From Zygnema cylindricum (taxonomy: Eukaryota; Streptophyta; Zygnematophyceae; Zygnematales; Zygnemataceae), in NCBI GenBank assembly GCA_037447655.1, contig JBBHKE010001207.1, positions 329,421 through 393,420 on the forward strand: DNA of 64,000 bases, written 5' to 3'. Both the position numbers and the translations under genes were made by a program. The notes beneath the pieces were generated by a model that saw only the letters and a program-made list of their open reading frames with translations, was not told the origin of the DNA and did no database searches. This document shows, piece by piece, positions 22,437 to 34,738 of the stretch (the stretch's first letter is position 1; every line of letters begins with the position of its first letter).

Positions 22437-23330
22437 ATTGAGAACACGACAACGTGGCGTGATGTGACGAGATCGCACGCGCCATAATTAAAAGTGCGAT
22501 ACTGTACGTTACACCGCGCATCGTTATTAGTGTTAAAGTTTAAATAGTGTGGAAGTAAATATACCGTCATTGACGCTAATTATGAAATTAAAAAAAAAAA
22601 AAAAAGATGTATTCTAATTTCGGCGTTTATGCTAATTTGGGAACAGCAAAAATGGAATATTCGTCGTACGATTATATACATTAATATATGAATCCGTACA
22701 AAATATTAAAAATCGTACGCCGTCGTGAAATTTAAATATTCGTACATGTAAGACTAATTTACGTGTCAGAACAATCCCGTTTTTTTTGCGCACGATCCTT
22801 TGCGTGCACGTCTGATTTAACTCATTTTTTGTAAAATTTTCACTTGAAAAGGTACATTTATGTACGGTCTGACATCGACCTTACACCACACTATTTATGT
22901 TTTACTGTAATTCGTCCTTTACGCTATTTTGTACGGTACCTTATTTAACGTCAAGGAAAAATTAAAATCATGTATCCTATTTGAGGAAAAAAATCAAAAT
23001 TTTAAGAACCCAAACTAGTGTCGTTGACACTAATAACGATGCGCGGTGTACTGTACCGGTATTGATATCACGACACATCGTACGCCACGCCAACACTGAA
23101 ATAACAGTAGTGTACGGAAATTGAGAACACGACAACGTGGCGTGCACGCGCAAAAATTTAAAGTTCGATACTGTACGTTACTTCACCGGTATTGGTAACA
23201 CGACATTTTGGCGTGTACGGATATTGACAAAGCGACAAATAGGCGTGATGTACGGAATGTCACGCGAACAAATTTAACGTACGATACTGTACGTTACTCA
23301 ACCGGTATTGATAACACGACATTTTGGCGT
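22437..23330 (+). repeat. Three copies of an ~80-bp repeat, interrupted by a TIR element
   Basis: Units with ACGGATATTGAGAACACGAC, AACGTGGCGTG and CGATACTGTACGTTAC lie at about 22437-22510, 23111-23180 and 23217-23290. The TIR element 22510-23050 sits in one of them. A neighbouring copy gives the uninterrupted sequence. Confidence 0.7.
22510..23050 (+). mobile_element. 541-bp deletion derivative of the large TIR element
   Basis: The 5' half matches 33243 onward (TACACCGCGCATCGTTATTA, then GTGTGGAAGTAAATATACCG). The 3' half matches the last ~380 bp before 46925 (CACTTGAAAAGGTACATTTA, GGTCTGACATCGACC, CTAATAACGATGCGCGGTGTA). It is flanked by TA. It has no ORF, so any movement would need transposase in trans. 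Confidence 0.88.
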
Positions 23331-23605
23331 GACGTCGATTTTGTCTGGACATTTATCATACCACTACAACCACGTGAAATACAACAAATAAGATTGTACC
23401 ACGTGTCTCTTTCCTTTGTCACCAAAGACGCCAATCCTAACTCAAAACCCTCAACGGCTCAAGATCTTACACATAAAACATCGACGGTCAATTCTCGTTG
23501 TCACCAGAGACGAAGGCGACTACAATGCTTTTCCCTTTTAGAAAAAGGGCAAAGCAAAAAGGTACATAATTATTATCGGTTAAAAGGCTTTTCGGCTCAC
23601 AACAA

Positions 23606-23825
23606 TACACCGTGTATCGCTATTTGTGTTAATATTTTTTTCGCCACTTAAAACATCTTTTCTCCGTACACACTTGTCCGATTTTAAATTTGAGACCGCC
23701 AATTGGAAGCTGAGAATCTTAGATTTCAATCGCAACCGTCAGGTCTATAATCCGACAGGTGTTTACGAAGAAAAGATGTTTTGGCGAAAAAAAAATATTA
23801 AACACAAATAGCGATTCACGGTGTA
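23606..23825. mobile_element. MITE, 220 bp, TA-flanked
   Basis: TIRs TACACCGTGTATCGCTATTT / TAGCGATTCACGGTGTA. The inner sequence (TTTTTTTCGCCACTTAAAAC, GACCGCCAATTGGAAGCTGA, TCGCAACCGTCAG) is shared with 32317-32537 and 63266-63485. Confidence 0.88.
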
Positions 23826-24181
23826 CCTTCCAATTTCATTGACTAACCAACAGCCGATATATTGGAAAAGATTGCGATATTCAAACGACGATTTGTTCGT
23901 CAGCGCGCGTTATAATAAGTTATCAACCGTCTTTGCCTTTCAACCAATGGTAAATTGATAATTTATAAATATTGGAATTATCGCTATGGTTAAATTACGG
24001 TTATTCAAAACGACAAATTAAAATGATTGACCAAAAGATGTCAGGGATTTCTGACATGCATCGGAAAATGAACCGATTTCCACTGGTCAACGATTGGCTA
24101 CGAGTATTGTACCTTTTCTTAGTAATACGCTGCTCAAATTTTGTCGGCTTGTGTCTTTCCGACACAGGCATGCAAAGCAGG
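23826..24181. other. No gene seen
   Basis: Unrecognised spacer. ATGTCAGGGATTTCTGACAT near 24038 is a perfect short palindrome. Confidence 0.5.
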
Positions 24182-24725
24182 TACACCACGAATCGTTATT
24201 AGTGTCAAAGTTTAGATAGTGTTGAAGAAAATTTACCGTAATTGATGCTAATTAAGAATTTGATATAAAAAAAAAAAAAGTTGTATTCTAATTTCGGCAT
24301 TATGCTAATTTGGGAACAGCAAAAATGAAATATTCGCCGTACGATTATATACATTATTATATGTATTCGTACAAAATATTAGAAATCGTACGCCGTCGTG
24401 AAATTTAAATATCCGTGCATGTCAAGACTAGTTTACGTGTCAGACTAATCCCGTTTTTGAGCGCACGTTCCTATGCGTGGGCGTATAATTTAATTTATTT
24501 TTTGTAAAATTTTCACTTGAAAAGGTACATTTATGTACGGTCTGACATAGACCGTACACCACACTATTTATATTTTATTGTACTTTCGGTCTTTACGCTA
24601 TTTTGTAGGGTACCTTAATTAACGTCAAGGAAAAATTAAAATCAGGAATCCTATTTGAAAAAAAAAAATCAAAATTTTAAGAACCCAAATTAGTGACTTT
24701 GACACTAATAACGTTGAGCGGTGTA
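24182..24725 (+). mobile_element. 544-bp deletion derivative of the large TIR element
   Basis: Same structure as 22510-23050. The termini are slightly diverged (TACACCACGAATCGTTATTA; end ACTAATAACGTTGAGCGGTGTA). No ORF. Confidence 0.87.
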
Positions 24726-24737
24726 GCAGGTAGCATT

Positions 24738-26712
24738 TACACCGCGCATCGTTATTAGTGTCAAAGTTTAAGTTGTGTGGAAGTAAATATACCGTCATTG
24801 ACGCTAATTAAGAATTTGAAAATTAGAAAAGAAAAGGTTTATTCTAATTTTGGCGTTAACGCTAATTTGGGGACAGCAAAAATGGAGTATTCCCCGTACG
24901 ATTGTACACATTAATATATGTAACCGTACACAATCTTAAAAATTGTACGACGGCGCCAAATCGAGTATCCGTACCGAGCAGACAATTTTACGGCGGTTAC
25001 GTGTCAACGCTATACCGCGTAACATAAAGTTTAATATCAGTTTTTTTTGTTTGACGTTTACGGAAAGGGTTAACACGCCACGCCATTTCTACATGTAACT
25101 TGGGGGTATGGCCGTAGTTTCGTTCGTCCGTATCTCATGTATTCTAATAACGTCCCTTTTGGGTGGTTTTATTAGAGTTAAGTATACTAATATGTGTCTT
25201 AATTGTAATAAGGGTGTTACCTCGTCTGTCTTTCAGACGTCTCACCTGTATTAACCTCAACGTTGTTCTGTATTAGAGTAAACGATGACACAAAAATGAA
25301 CCAAAAAGTACATACTGACCAACCAAATAATAATTCACGTCACGTGATTGGTTGCCAAAGATTACACGTGTCATATTTTTTATCCGCGCAAACAATATGG
25401 CTTTTTTTACGATGCATCAAAACACGCCTGTCTTACCCGCTGCCTTTCCAAAAAAGATCTGTACATTCAATGAGCTGCCATGTTTTCTCACGCTTTTTTC
25501 ATGAAAAACGTTCATTGTCAACCACGTGCATACTCTCACGTTAAAAACTGACGCAAATTTTAAAATCTTCCCGCTATCACCGTGTCGTTTTTAAAATCGA
25601 AATATTTGACTTTCAAACAAAATATTTGATTTAAAATTTTGAATGTTCAAATTTTGACCAAGCTTTTCCCTCGTTTTTTTCACAAGAGATTCCGTTCCCC
25701 TGCTATATATACTCGTCGTTAACTCCGACAATGGCACTCTTTTCCTCCCTTCGAATCTACCTTTGTTGTTGCATTTTATTTTTATTGCTTCATATTTATC
25801 TTTGACAAGTTGCCGTGAATATCTTAAGAAAATATGTGGCCCATTACCACTTTTTTTGCGGCAAAAGCTAGAGCTCCCGCTGTATTTTTCCCACCTCCGG
25901 TTGAGGAGGAGATGGAGTGGGGTGAGAAAGAGGGGGAGGGAGAGGTAGGTGAAGGGATGGGATCATAAAATGATGACACCCTCATGGAAGGTAGTGGGTC
26001 GGATTTCAGCTCACCCCCAAATTCACCTCCGGACTCACAGCCAGACTCACCGCGTGTGGACCACGGTATCAGCCCGGTGGTGAGACGCAAGCTCCAACAT
26101 GTGTCGACAAATTCTGCACGCGTTCGTGTAATCAATTGGATGATTGCGGATTGTAATACAAACAGAAAAGAGTGCCTTATACCGAGGACCATCAAGAAGT
26201 TTCCGGAACACTTTACGGGCGAATATAATACAAGTAAGCAATATTACCTTTTTATTCCTACCTTATATGACTTTTTACGGCTGCTTACATTGTGTGTCTC
26301 AATATAGTATTCGCTTATAATGTGGCATTTTGTTTATCTCTACCTTTATGTGTTCGTTAAAATTTATATTTATTTTTTCCACGCCCCCACCACATTTTCT
26401 TAATGTTGTTATGTTGGATCCTCGTGCACCGTGGTGAAACACCGATAATAGCAGGTCGTCGCTTGTGGTTATAATATACTAATATTGTTAGCAGGCGGCC
26501 ACATTGAAGCGGCGACGCGTGGATGAAGAAATCTAACTGGCGACGACAATTCATCGTCGGAACAACGATAAAATTGACAAACTAAAGTATTGAGCATATT
26601 TTATTTTTTGTCTTTAGTAAGTACAATAAGTATGAACCCTCGTATGGTCAACGAGGCTTTGTCTTTATCCCATTGTTGGAATCGCTGAATTATTAAACCG
26701 CGTGATTTTTGA
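24738..26712 (+). mobile_element. 5' part of a second long copy of the large TIR element, truncated
   Basis: Starts TACACCGCGCATCGTTATTA and is collinear with 33243-35220, including the promoter region, transposase exon 1 and the start of intron 1. Similarity stops at CCGCGTGATTTTT, where an LTR fragment starts. No right terminus is visible before the 10-N gap. Confidence 0.87.
25834..26233 (+). pseudogene. Transposase exon 1, second copy, one stop codon
   Basis: The 400-nt exon is collinear with 34339-34738, starting MWPITTFFAAKARAPAVFF and ending before GTAAGC at 26234. A single in-frame TAA (25966-25968) stands where the other copy has CAA. It encodes an acidic, Pro/Ser-rich N-terminus followed by the conserved block RRKLQHVSTNSARVRVINW. 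The amino-acid sequence is well kept between copies, which supports a genuine exon. Downstream exons are absent. Confidence 0.75.
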
Positions 26713-26960
26713 AACTCTGAGACCTCCATAAGTCCTCAGAGTGGACAGCTTCCAAGAAGCCTCTAGGATAATCCTGACCCCTTTGTGTTTAAGCAAAAAT
26801 AACTGCCACCCTGGCAGACAAAAACTCTGACCAACTTCACCCCTGTGAAGACAAGACTCCCCTGAGTCGTAAAAACGAATTTGTGTTTCCCCAGTCCTAA
26901 TAGGATCTCCGAAGAACCTTCGACAGGTGAGACTCCTGAATACCTCCAGAGTCTCAAAGT
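26713..26960 (-). repeat. Copia LTR fragment plus motif block, inverted relative to 13850-14173
   Basis: TGAAACTCTGAGACCTCCAT to CCCCTGAGTCG matches the LTR at 49596. The following segment (TTTGTGTTTCCCCAGTCCTA, CTTCGACAGGTGAGACTCC) is the reverse complement of 13850-13940. Confidence 0.7.
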
Positions 26961-27030
26961 TTTTAGTGCGCCAAATTATTAAGTCGCTAAGGTTGTTACC
27001 CTATTTCTGTTTCGGAGCAACTGGTATGCT

Positions 27031-27040
27031 NNNNNNNNNN
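27031..27040. other. Assembly gap (10 N)
   Basis: Short run of N of probably arbitrary length. Sequence on its two sides may not be adjacent. Confidence 1.
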
Positions 27041-27206
27041 CAGGACTGCCAACAAAAGTCGGCAAATAAACTTTGAGTCGCAAGTTAAGTTAAGAAGAAG
27101 AAGCAAAGAGATACCGTTGTGGTGAAGGAGTTCTTTAAGGTAACCTTTAGAGTCCAGAAGTTAGAAAAGGCTTCTTTACCAATAGAGGACCTCTTAAAGT
27201 TTGACT

Positions 27207-27557
27207 TCAATAGTTGAAAGGACTGAGATTTAAACGGCTTTTCCGTCTCTTTCGAGACTTTTGAAGACCGCCCTTTTCTGTAAAACCTTCTGTATTCTCT
27301 TCTTTCTTTTGGATTGAGAAAAAGCCATTCGGTTTCTTTTCACAATCAGAATGGAAGCATGCAGATAGTTTTTCTTTCTCAGCAGATACTTTCACAGAAT
27401 TGCAAGAAATCAGAGCTTTCTCTGCCTTTTCGGCAAATTTAGAGTCAGGAAAGTTGATAACTTCAGTTTGAAATTCTCCAGGAGATAACCATTTCTTCGG
27501 AAAAGATTGAAGACCTGAGATTTCCAATGGAATTTCTTGAGGAAGTGGTGTTGCCAT
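27207..27557 (-). CDS. Hypothetical ORF, 116 aa
   Basis: Open frame starting MATPLPQEIPLEISGLQSFP, with a Lys/Glu-rich second half ending in a basic cluster (KSRKRRKSR). I do not recognise a family. The start resembles the N-terminus of some retroelement Gag proteins only in general character. A ~70-bp purine/pyrimidine-biased leader precedes it. It ends about 170 bp from the N gap, so it could be the first part of a longer broken frame. Translation is unproven. Confidence 0.3.
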   Translation of the reverse strand: MATPLPQEIPLEISGLQSFPKKWLSPGEFQTEVINFPDSKFAEKAEKALISCNSVKVSAEKEKLSACFHSDCEKKPNGFFSIQKKEENTEGFTEKGGLQKSRKRRKSRLNLSPFNY

Positions 27558-27559
27558 AG

Positions 27560-29180
27560 AGAAACGAAGAAGAAGAATTGAATTGAACGCTGAGTTTCAA
27601 ATAAACGGCTGAAAACAACCGTCAGGACCAAAAATTGAAATTCTCGTGAATTTGATGTTAACTAAAATAATAAACGCATCAGCTAACAGAAACCACAATC
27701 ATAAAATTAGAAACCAGTAATTAAGCAGAAAACCATTAATAATGATGTGAATTCCGAAGGTGAAGCTTACAATTTGCACAGCAATCGCCCAAGAAGGAAA
27801 CAATCTGTGTGACAAGAGGCATAAATTCGCCGCCGTCTGGACTCTAAAAGGACTTTTTTTTGGTTGTGGCCTTTTTCTCTCATGTTGACTGACGGACGGA
27901 ATGACGGACGGACGGACGGGCGAACGGACGTCGGTGGTGGACGTCACCGCAGTAAAGTTACGCCGTGAATTGCTATTTCCGTGTCTGGAGATTATTTTTT
28001 CATATTTGGTTACCACTTACCAGATGGTTTTTGTCTTCTTGACTTTCCAGCATCACGACATATAAATTTAGTTTCATTAGCATGAATGACGTGGACTGAT
28101 ACTAACCGTTGATGAAATGTTTTAAGAAGGTAAAAATCAGTAGACGTAGTACTATTTTGAAGTCTAAACCCAATTAATTCTACTCGTTGCAGTCAGAAAT
28201 TAGGAATTTTTAGGATGATCGCGGACCGCATTTCTCTTTAACGTAATGAACAAAATCGAACTCACAATCAATCCAAAGCCGGGGACGCGAAGGGTCAGCT
28301 GGGCTTCCAGAATCTTACACGTGGCCTGACCACCAGATTCTTCTGAATAGGAGGCAATTCTAAGCGTCGCCACTGTGGCACGGCGCTTGTGAATTGTCAA
28401 TTTTTTGGTTCGAAGAGAAAGTACAGTAAGTATGAAAATAGGACACGAGTCTGTGGTATGGTACAGTACTCTGTACTTTGCCTTTCTAAATCCAGGTACG
28501 GAAGGTGTCTTTCGCGCTCTTGTACAAATCACAAGAGACGAGGAAGTGAACCAAAAAAATGCGGAGAGACACGTGTGGCTCTGTGGAGTAACCGGTTTTT
28601 TGCGCGGCAGAACTTCAATTGGCACTTGCGGATGAGATTACATTAAAATAATGTGGAAAAATCACCGATATAACTCAGCACCTAAAAAGTAAAAAGGGGA
28701 GTGGTCGATTTATTACTTTATTTAGTATGAATATTGAGCGGTTAACGTGCATTATAGATAAATATTGAGGATAAGACCGCCCACAAACGTCTCATCCCTC
28801 TAGCTTTTGTTTGCATGTGTGCGTCTGTACTTCTGAAAACATGAAAACAAACGGTCGAAAAAATACACAAATATCTCAAATAAAATGAAGTGGCACCAAT
28901 TGAGGCCATGAGGGACACATGCAAGACTACACGTGCCAGTCGCGTTGGCACGACAAGATTGCACCTTGCTTCTGAGTTCTGACGCAGTGGTCAGAAAGAC
29001 TTCAAGACTATGAATGCAAATTTGTTGTTTACCTCTCTTTTACAAGCGGAATTATTGGATCGTCGTATCATTTATAATCGGCTCGACAATGTAAAGCGAT
29101 AACCATAGTTGTCCTATTCGTACGGATTTCGACTTTCTTCCGAAAACTACGTAGTATTCGTTACTTTCATATCGTTCGTT
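27560..29180. other. No gene supported
   Basis: Contains a short (GACG)n tract at 27890-27935. Opposing ORFs at 28200-28650 on both strands show no domain. Otherwise unrecognised. Confidence 0.45.
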
Positions 29181-29184
29181 AGTT

Positions 29185-29715
29185 TTCGCTGTACGATGTA
29201 CGAAAACGTACGTTAACCGTCCCCTTAACCCTAAAAAATCCTTAAAAATTCATAAAAATGTACGGAAAAAATACGGAAATGTACGTAGTTGTACGACATG
29301 TGTACCCTAAAAGACCTAAGAGTACGGATACTGTAAGGCAGCTGTACTGTAATTTACCGGAATGTACGAAATGCATGGGAAGTACCCTAAACACCCTAAA
29401 ATCCCCCCATCACTAACCCTAAAATAACTGAAATATACGGACGCCGTACGTAGATGTACGAAAAATGTAAGTCCTTATAACTGAAATATACGGAAAGGTA
29501 CGAAAATGTACCCTAAAAAGTCTCAAAATTATAACCGTCAAAAGTACGAAAAATACGGACACTGTACGTAAATGTACGAATATTAGTTGGCTGTTTAACA
29601 TAAATATTTGAGAACGCACGAGAATGTACCCTAAAATTCCTCGAACCCACTGAAATGTACGAAAAAGGTACGCAAATGTACGAAAATGTACGGGTACATA
29701 GTCAGGTACGCATTT
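29185..29715 (+). repeat. Degenerate array of GTACG and CCCTAAA words
   Basis: Short words GAAATGTACGGA, GTACGAAAATGTACCCTAAA and CTAACCCTAAAA recur tens of times in about 500 bp. CCCTAAA is the plant-type telomere unit, but the copies are never in perfect tandem. Confidence 0.55.
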
Positions 29716-29919
29716 AAAAACATTTTTTTCATCGTTAAATGCGTATCGTGCGTAGTATTCGCGCGTTCGTTTCGTGCGTATTATGCGCACGGGACAACTA
29801 TCGCCGATAAGGCCTCAATTCAATTCAGGCGGAGCCAGTACCAACTCTACATCAACCGTTGAATCACCTACGTCTTTCTAACTTTCTGATTGTTGTGTAC
29901 CACGTAGGGCAGATGTCGC

Positions 29920-30320
29920 AATCGGGACCCGAATCCGTTACCCGACCGTTACCCGACCGCCCGCGTCCGATCCGGAACGGATTCGGGTGCCAAATTTTGG
30001 GGGCCGGTCGGCTTCGGGCGGGTGATTCACAAAAAAAATAAAAAAATCGGGTACGGTCAGGTAAGCAAAAAACGAAAAAAATTGAAGGTTTTATATTTGT
30101 CTATACTATCCAACATTATTGTACTTTGTACTCTTGGTATCGTGGAAGGTATGAGGGAGATGTACCATTAATTTTATACATATTCAGGTACGGGTGGGTA
30201 TGGGTAGTCGAGAGAAATCGAGTTTCGGTTAACTTTTATTTTCGTAAACGCGTATTGGTTAACAGTTAACAATTTAGGAATGTGACATAACCCGATCGGG
30301 TATTGGGTGTTCAAATTTTG
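29920..30320. repeat. Short ACCCG/CGGGT repeats
   Basis: Clusters such as ACCCGAATCCGTTACCCGACCG and CCCGATCGGGTATTGGGTG, on both strands. I cannot assign them to an element. Confidence 0.4.
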
Positions 30321-33242
30321 AAAAAAAAAAATGTCGGTTTCGAGTCTCTAAAATTTTGACTTTTGCGACCTCTAACGTAGGCTTGTGTTTATAACATTGA
30401 AAATCGTCAATGATTATTCAGGCGCAAAATAATAGTGTTGTGTATCGGTAAGTTTCCTATCGGCTATAAGCTCGATAATGGATGTATTCGCGTAGCAAAC
30501 AATTTGTCTTCATCGCTAAGATAACATATTATATAAAATATTAAATTTAAAAAATAATACATATCGCGATAATTTTTGTTGGTCTCGGAACGATTGATCG
30601 AGAAATTTGCTCGATCGATATTCGATATATCGAATATCAAAATTTTCGCGATATGAAATTACCCGTTACCCTACACTGTAAAACACGAATATAAGAGCTG
30701 TACGAGCGGACAAAATTTCAAATCTCTAAAATCGTAGTAAAATGTCAGATTTTTACGTATGTACTATATGATTGTACGATTTATACTGCAATGTTTAAAA
30801 ACCGAAATCCTTTCCACGAAGGTTAATGGATGGCAAAAGGAGCGTGAGAGGATATCCTCCAACAAAGTTTCTCGTGGCTTTCGGTGGATTTGCAATTATG
30901 CACCCACGATGTCAAAAGGTACATAGCCTACACCACGTGTTAGGTTACGACGCTCGTCCATCTTTAGTATTACATGTGAACCAATTGTGCACGTCCAATT
31001 TTGGCTAATGTGTTTTTTGGCTGATAGAGGTTTGTGCCTCGATTCCATTAGGCGGTCCTAGTAAACGTAGTGACTCGTTTATTGACACGGTTTATGGGCA
31101 GTACGCTCCATTTTGTTGAGCCATCAAACAACCTTCCGCAATTATGATTTGTGCCACGTAGGTTAGTGTCCACATTAAGAAAATCCAAAAATGTTATTCA
31201 ATCGGAAAATATGATCGTAATATTTGTACCATCGGAGGAAGCAAATAATTCGTACGAAAAAATTGCGGCCACATTTTGATTTTTAAAATGGAAACAAAAT
31301 TTCGAAACGCAACGGCAAAAAGACGCAACAAACTTTGATGGCCGGTGGATGTCAGATGGAGCGTGCGAGGATAATTTCGTTTGACATGCCTGTAACGTGG
31401 CAAGAGGCACATGGCATTTGACGTGTAGGTGTGTGATCGCCTATTCGAGGTGTAGGTATTTTTTGTTTTTTAACGTGTACCAATTGTACACAACCAGTGT
31501 GAAGCAACTCTCCTTGATATGAGAGTTTTTTCACACAGCATGATTTCCGTGATTGCTTCGCGGGTCTGAAAAAGTGAAACATCGAATGGTCAATACTTAC
31601 GCCCATAATATTGGAGCATCATGATAACTATCCGGTAAAAATGTTTCGTCTGATGAAAATAAAATGGTACGAATTTGCATAAAAACATACGGCGTCCCGT
31701 AAACAACCCCACCTTTCCTCTAAGGGAATCTTACCCTTACACCAAACATTTACACGAGTTTCATTTAATTACGTTAAAGCCTTAAGGCTCTTCTCCATCA
31801 AGTTCTACTAGTAATCGGTAGTAATGTTTTGATCACTTCTCCATCACGTCGTGCCAGCAAGTTAGCTACCGCCTACGTGCTTTATTTCGAATGGAACCAT
31901 GTAAACTTTTGTTCAGACTAAGAGAATTCTCAAAGATTCCAAAAGCACAAAATCTGTCCGTCGTATCTGTACGGACAAAAAAATTTTAAGATTTATAAAA
32001 ATACATGAAATTTAAGATCTGTCCGTGCGTACTATATCATTGTTCGAATAACACCATTATGTTTTAAACGCAAAGTATTTTCCGCGAAGTTCAGTGGATG
32101 TCAAAAAATTGCTAAAGGATATCCTCCGCCATGGACATTTTCGTCGATTTCCGTGCATTTGAATCCACCCAGTACAAAAGCACATGACCTTTCTCAATTG
32201 TTAGGTGATCATGGCTTGTCTACCTTGGATCATATTTTTTATTTCCAAGTACAAAATTTTTTACACGTTTAGTGTGTGGCTAGTCTCCTCTTTGAAAATA
32301 GTAGAGGACATTACTGTACACCGTGAATCGCTATTAGCGTCAATGTTTTTTTCGCCACCTAAAAGATCTTTTCTATGTTCACACTTGTTGGATTTTCAAT
32401 TTCAGACCGCCAATAAAAAACTGAGAATGTTACCTTTCAATCGCAACCGTCAGATCCATAATCCGACAAGTGTGTAAGGAGAAAAGATGTTTTTAGTGGT
32501 GAAAAAAACATTGACGCTAATATCGATTCACGGTATACAGTACTGTAGCTTAGAGCATTGTCCCATTAGCTAGAGCATTGTTCCATTAGGGGGTCTCATT
32601 AAATGTCAAAAAAACGTTTAGTGAAGCCATTGTTCTATTGTGTCGGGCTAGTAACAGACATCTTATTTACGTGGCACACTTTGATTGGATCCACGTAGTA
32701 GATAAACAAGATTCTACTAATCTTCAAAGAATCTTTGTCAGCAAGGTGTGACCACATATGTGTAAACCAACAAAGGTAAAACGTGACTTGTACGACGTAT
32801 TGAATGAAATCTGTACTGGCAGACGGAACTTAAGATTTGTAAAAGCGTACCAAAATGTAAAAATGGTTAGTGGATGGCAACAGAGTCAAAATTAAATCCT
32901 TCATTAAAGATTTTCTTGCGGCTTCCGGTGGCCTTGCATCCTCCCTGACGGAAGGCACATGTCATATGCAACATGTACCCACCTTGTCGGGCGGTCGTCA
33001 TGGATATTTATTCACCTTTCCACGAGGCACGATGCTATACGTTCAGGCGCTTAGAATTGACCTACTCCGAGTCACTTGTTTGAACTGAAGGTTTTGGCCG
33101 ATGTATCGATTCATCCAACGGTCATGTACGCCCGTAACGTAGAGAGTCAAATCACTTGCGTGGTTCAAACATTAAAAAGGGGAAAACGGTATGGTATAAA
33201 AGCGACTTTTTTTTTTGTCCGCCGTGAACTGACACATGACGC
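30321..33242. other. No gene seen; diverged dispersed repeats
   Basis: Three diverged copies of one segment lie at about 30780-30960, 32060-32210 and 32860-33000. Each has TGGATGGCAAAAG/TGGATGTCAAAAA, then GGATATCCTCC or a relative, then a CACATG-containing end. 31478-31760 is a second copy of the repeat at 8876-9230. A MITE sits at 32317-32537. Confidence 0.5.
32317..32537. mobile_element. MITE, 221 bp, TA-flanked
   Basis: TIRs TACACCGTGAATCGCTATTA / TATCGATTCACGGTATA. Internal sequence shared with 23606-23825 and 63266-63485. Confidence 0.88.
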
Positions 33243-34338
33243 TACACCGCGCATCGTTATTAGTGTCAAAGTTTAAATAGTGTGGATGTAAATATAACGT
33301 CATTGATGCTAATTAAAAATTTGAAAATAAGAAAAAAAGAGGTTTATTTTAATTTAGGCGTTAACGCTAATTTAGGGATAGCAAAAATGGAATATTCTCC
33401 GTACGAGTATACACATTAATATATGTAACCGTACACAATCTTAAAAATTGTACGTCGGCGCGAAATGGAGTATCCGTACTGACGAGACAATTTTACAGCG
33501 GTTACGTGTCAACGCTATATCGCGTAACGTAAAGTTTAATTACAATTTTTTTTGTTTAACGTTTACGGAAAGGTTTAACAAGCCACGCCATTTCTACGCG
33601 TAACTTGGACGTATGGCCGTAGTTCCGTTCGTCCGTATCTCATGTATTCTAATAACGTCCTTTTTGGGTAGTTTTATTGGATTTAAGTATCCTAATATAT
33701 GTCTTAATTGTAATAAGTGTGTTACCTCGTCTGTCTTTTAGACGTCTCACCTGTATTAACGTCAACATTGTCCTGTATTAAAGTAAATGTTGACACTAAA
33801 ATGAACCAAAAAGTACATAATGACCAACCAAATAATAATTCATGTCACGTGATTGGCCGCCAAAGATTACACCTGTCCGATTTTTTATCCATGCAAACAT
33901 TATGGCTTTATTTACGATGCAACACAACATGTCTGTCTTACCCGCTGCCTTTCCAAAAAAGGTCTGTACATTCAATAAGCTGCCATGTTTTCCCACGCCT
34001 TTTTTATGAAAAACATCCATTGTCGACCACGTGCATACTCTGACGTTGACAATTGACGCAAATTTTAAAACTTTCGCGCTATCATCGTGTCGTTTTTAAA
34101 ATCGAAACATTTGACTTTCAAATAAAATATTTGATTTAAAATTTTGAATGTTCAAATTTTGGCCAAGCTTTTCCCTCCATTTTTTCACAAGAGATTCCCT
34201 TCCCTTCCTATATATACTCGTCTTTAACTCCAACAATGCCACTCTTTTTCCTCCATTCGCATCTACCTTGTTGTTGCATCTTATATTTGTTGCTTCATAT
34301 TTATCTTTGACCAGTTAGCGTCACTATCTTAAGAAAAT

Positions 34339-34738
34339 ATGTGGCCCATTACCACCTTTTTTGTGGCGAAAGCCAGAGCTCCCGCTGTATTTTTCCAACA
34401 TCAGGTTGAGGAGGAGATGGAGTGGGGCGAGAAAGAGGGAGAGGGAGAGGCATTTGAAGGGATGGGATCACAAAATGATGACACCGTCATGGAAGATGGT
34501 GGGCCCGATTTCGGCTCACCCCCAAATTCACCTTCGGACTCACCGCCTGACTCACCGCGTGTAGACCACGGTACCAGCCCGGTGGTGAGACGCAAGCTCC
34601 AACACGTGTCGACAAAGGCGGCACGCGTTCGTGTAATAAATTGGAAGATTGCTAATTGTAATGCACACGGAAAGGAGTGCCTTATACCGAGGACCTTCAA
34701 CAAGTTTTCGGAACACTTTACGGGCGAATGTAATACAA
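34339..34738 (+). CDS. Transposase exon 1 (N-terminal, acidic and Pro/Ser-rich)
   Basis: 133 codons plus one base, starting MWPITTFFVAKARAPAVFF. Residues about 22-55 are acidic (EEEMEWGEKEGEGE) and about 55-75 are Pro/Ser/Asp repeats (SPPNSPSDSPPDSP). A conserved basic block follows (RRKLQHVSTKAARVRVINWK). It ends at a GTAAGC donor and is uninterrupted. The collinear copy at 25834-26233 has the same length and donor. The start is the first ATG after a TATATATA-containing upstream region (34211-34217) that is also kept in both copies. Confidence 0.7.

Noticed and set aside
28200-28646. 141-aa minus-strand ORF and overlapping plus-strand ORFs
   Set aside because: No recognisable domain and no second copy in the window. 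Open frames on both strands suggest chance.
29400-29450. Interstitial telomere from CCCTAAA words
   Set aside because: No perfect tandem copies. Kept only as a degenerate word array.
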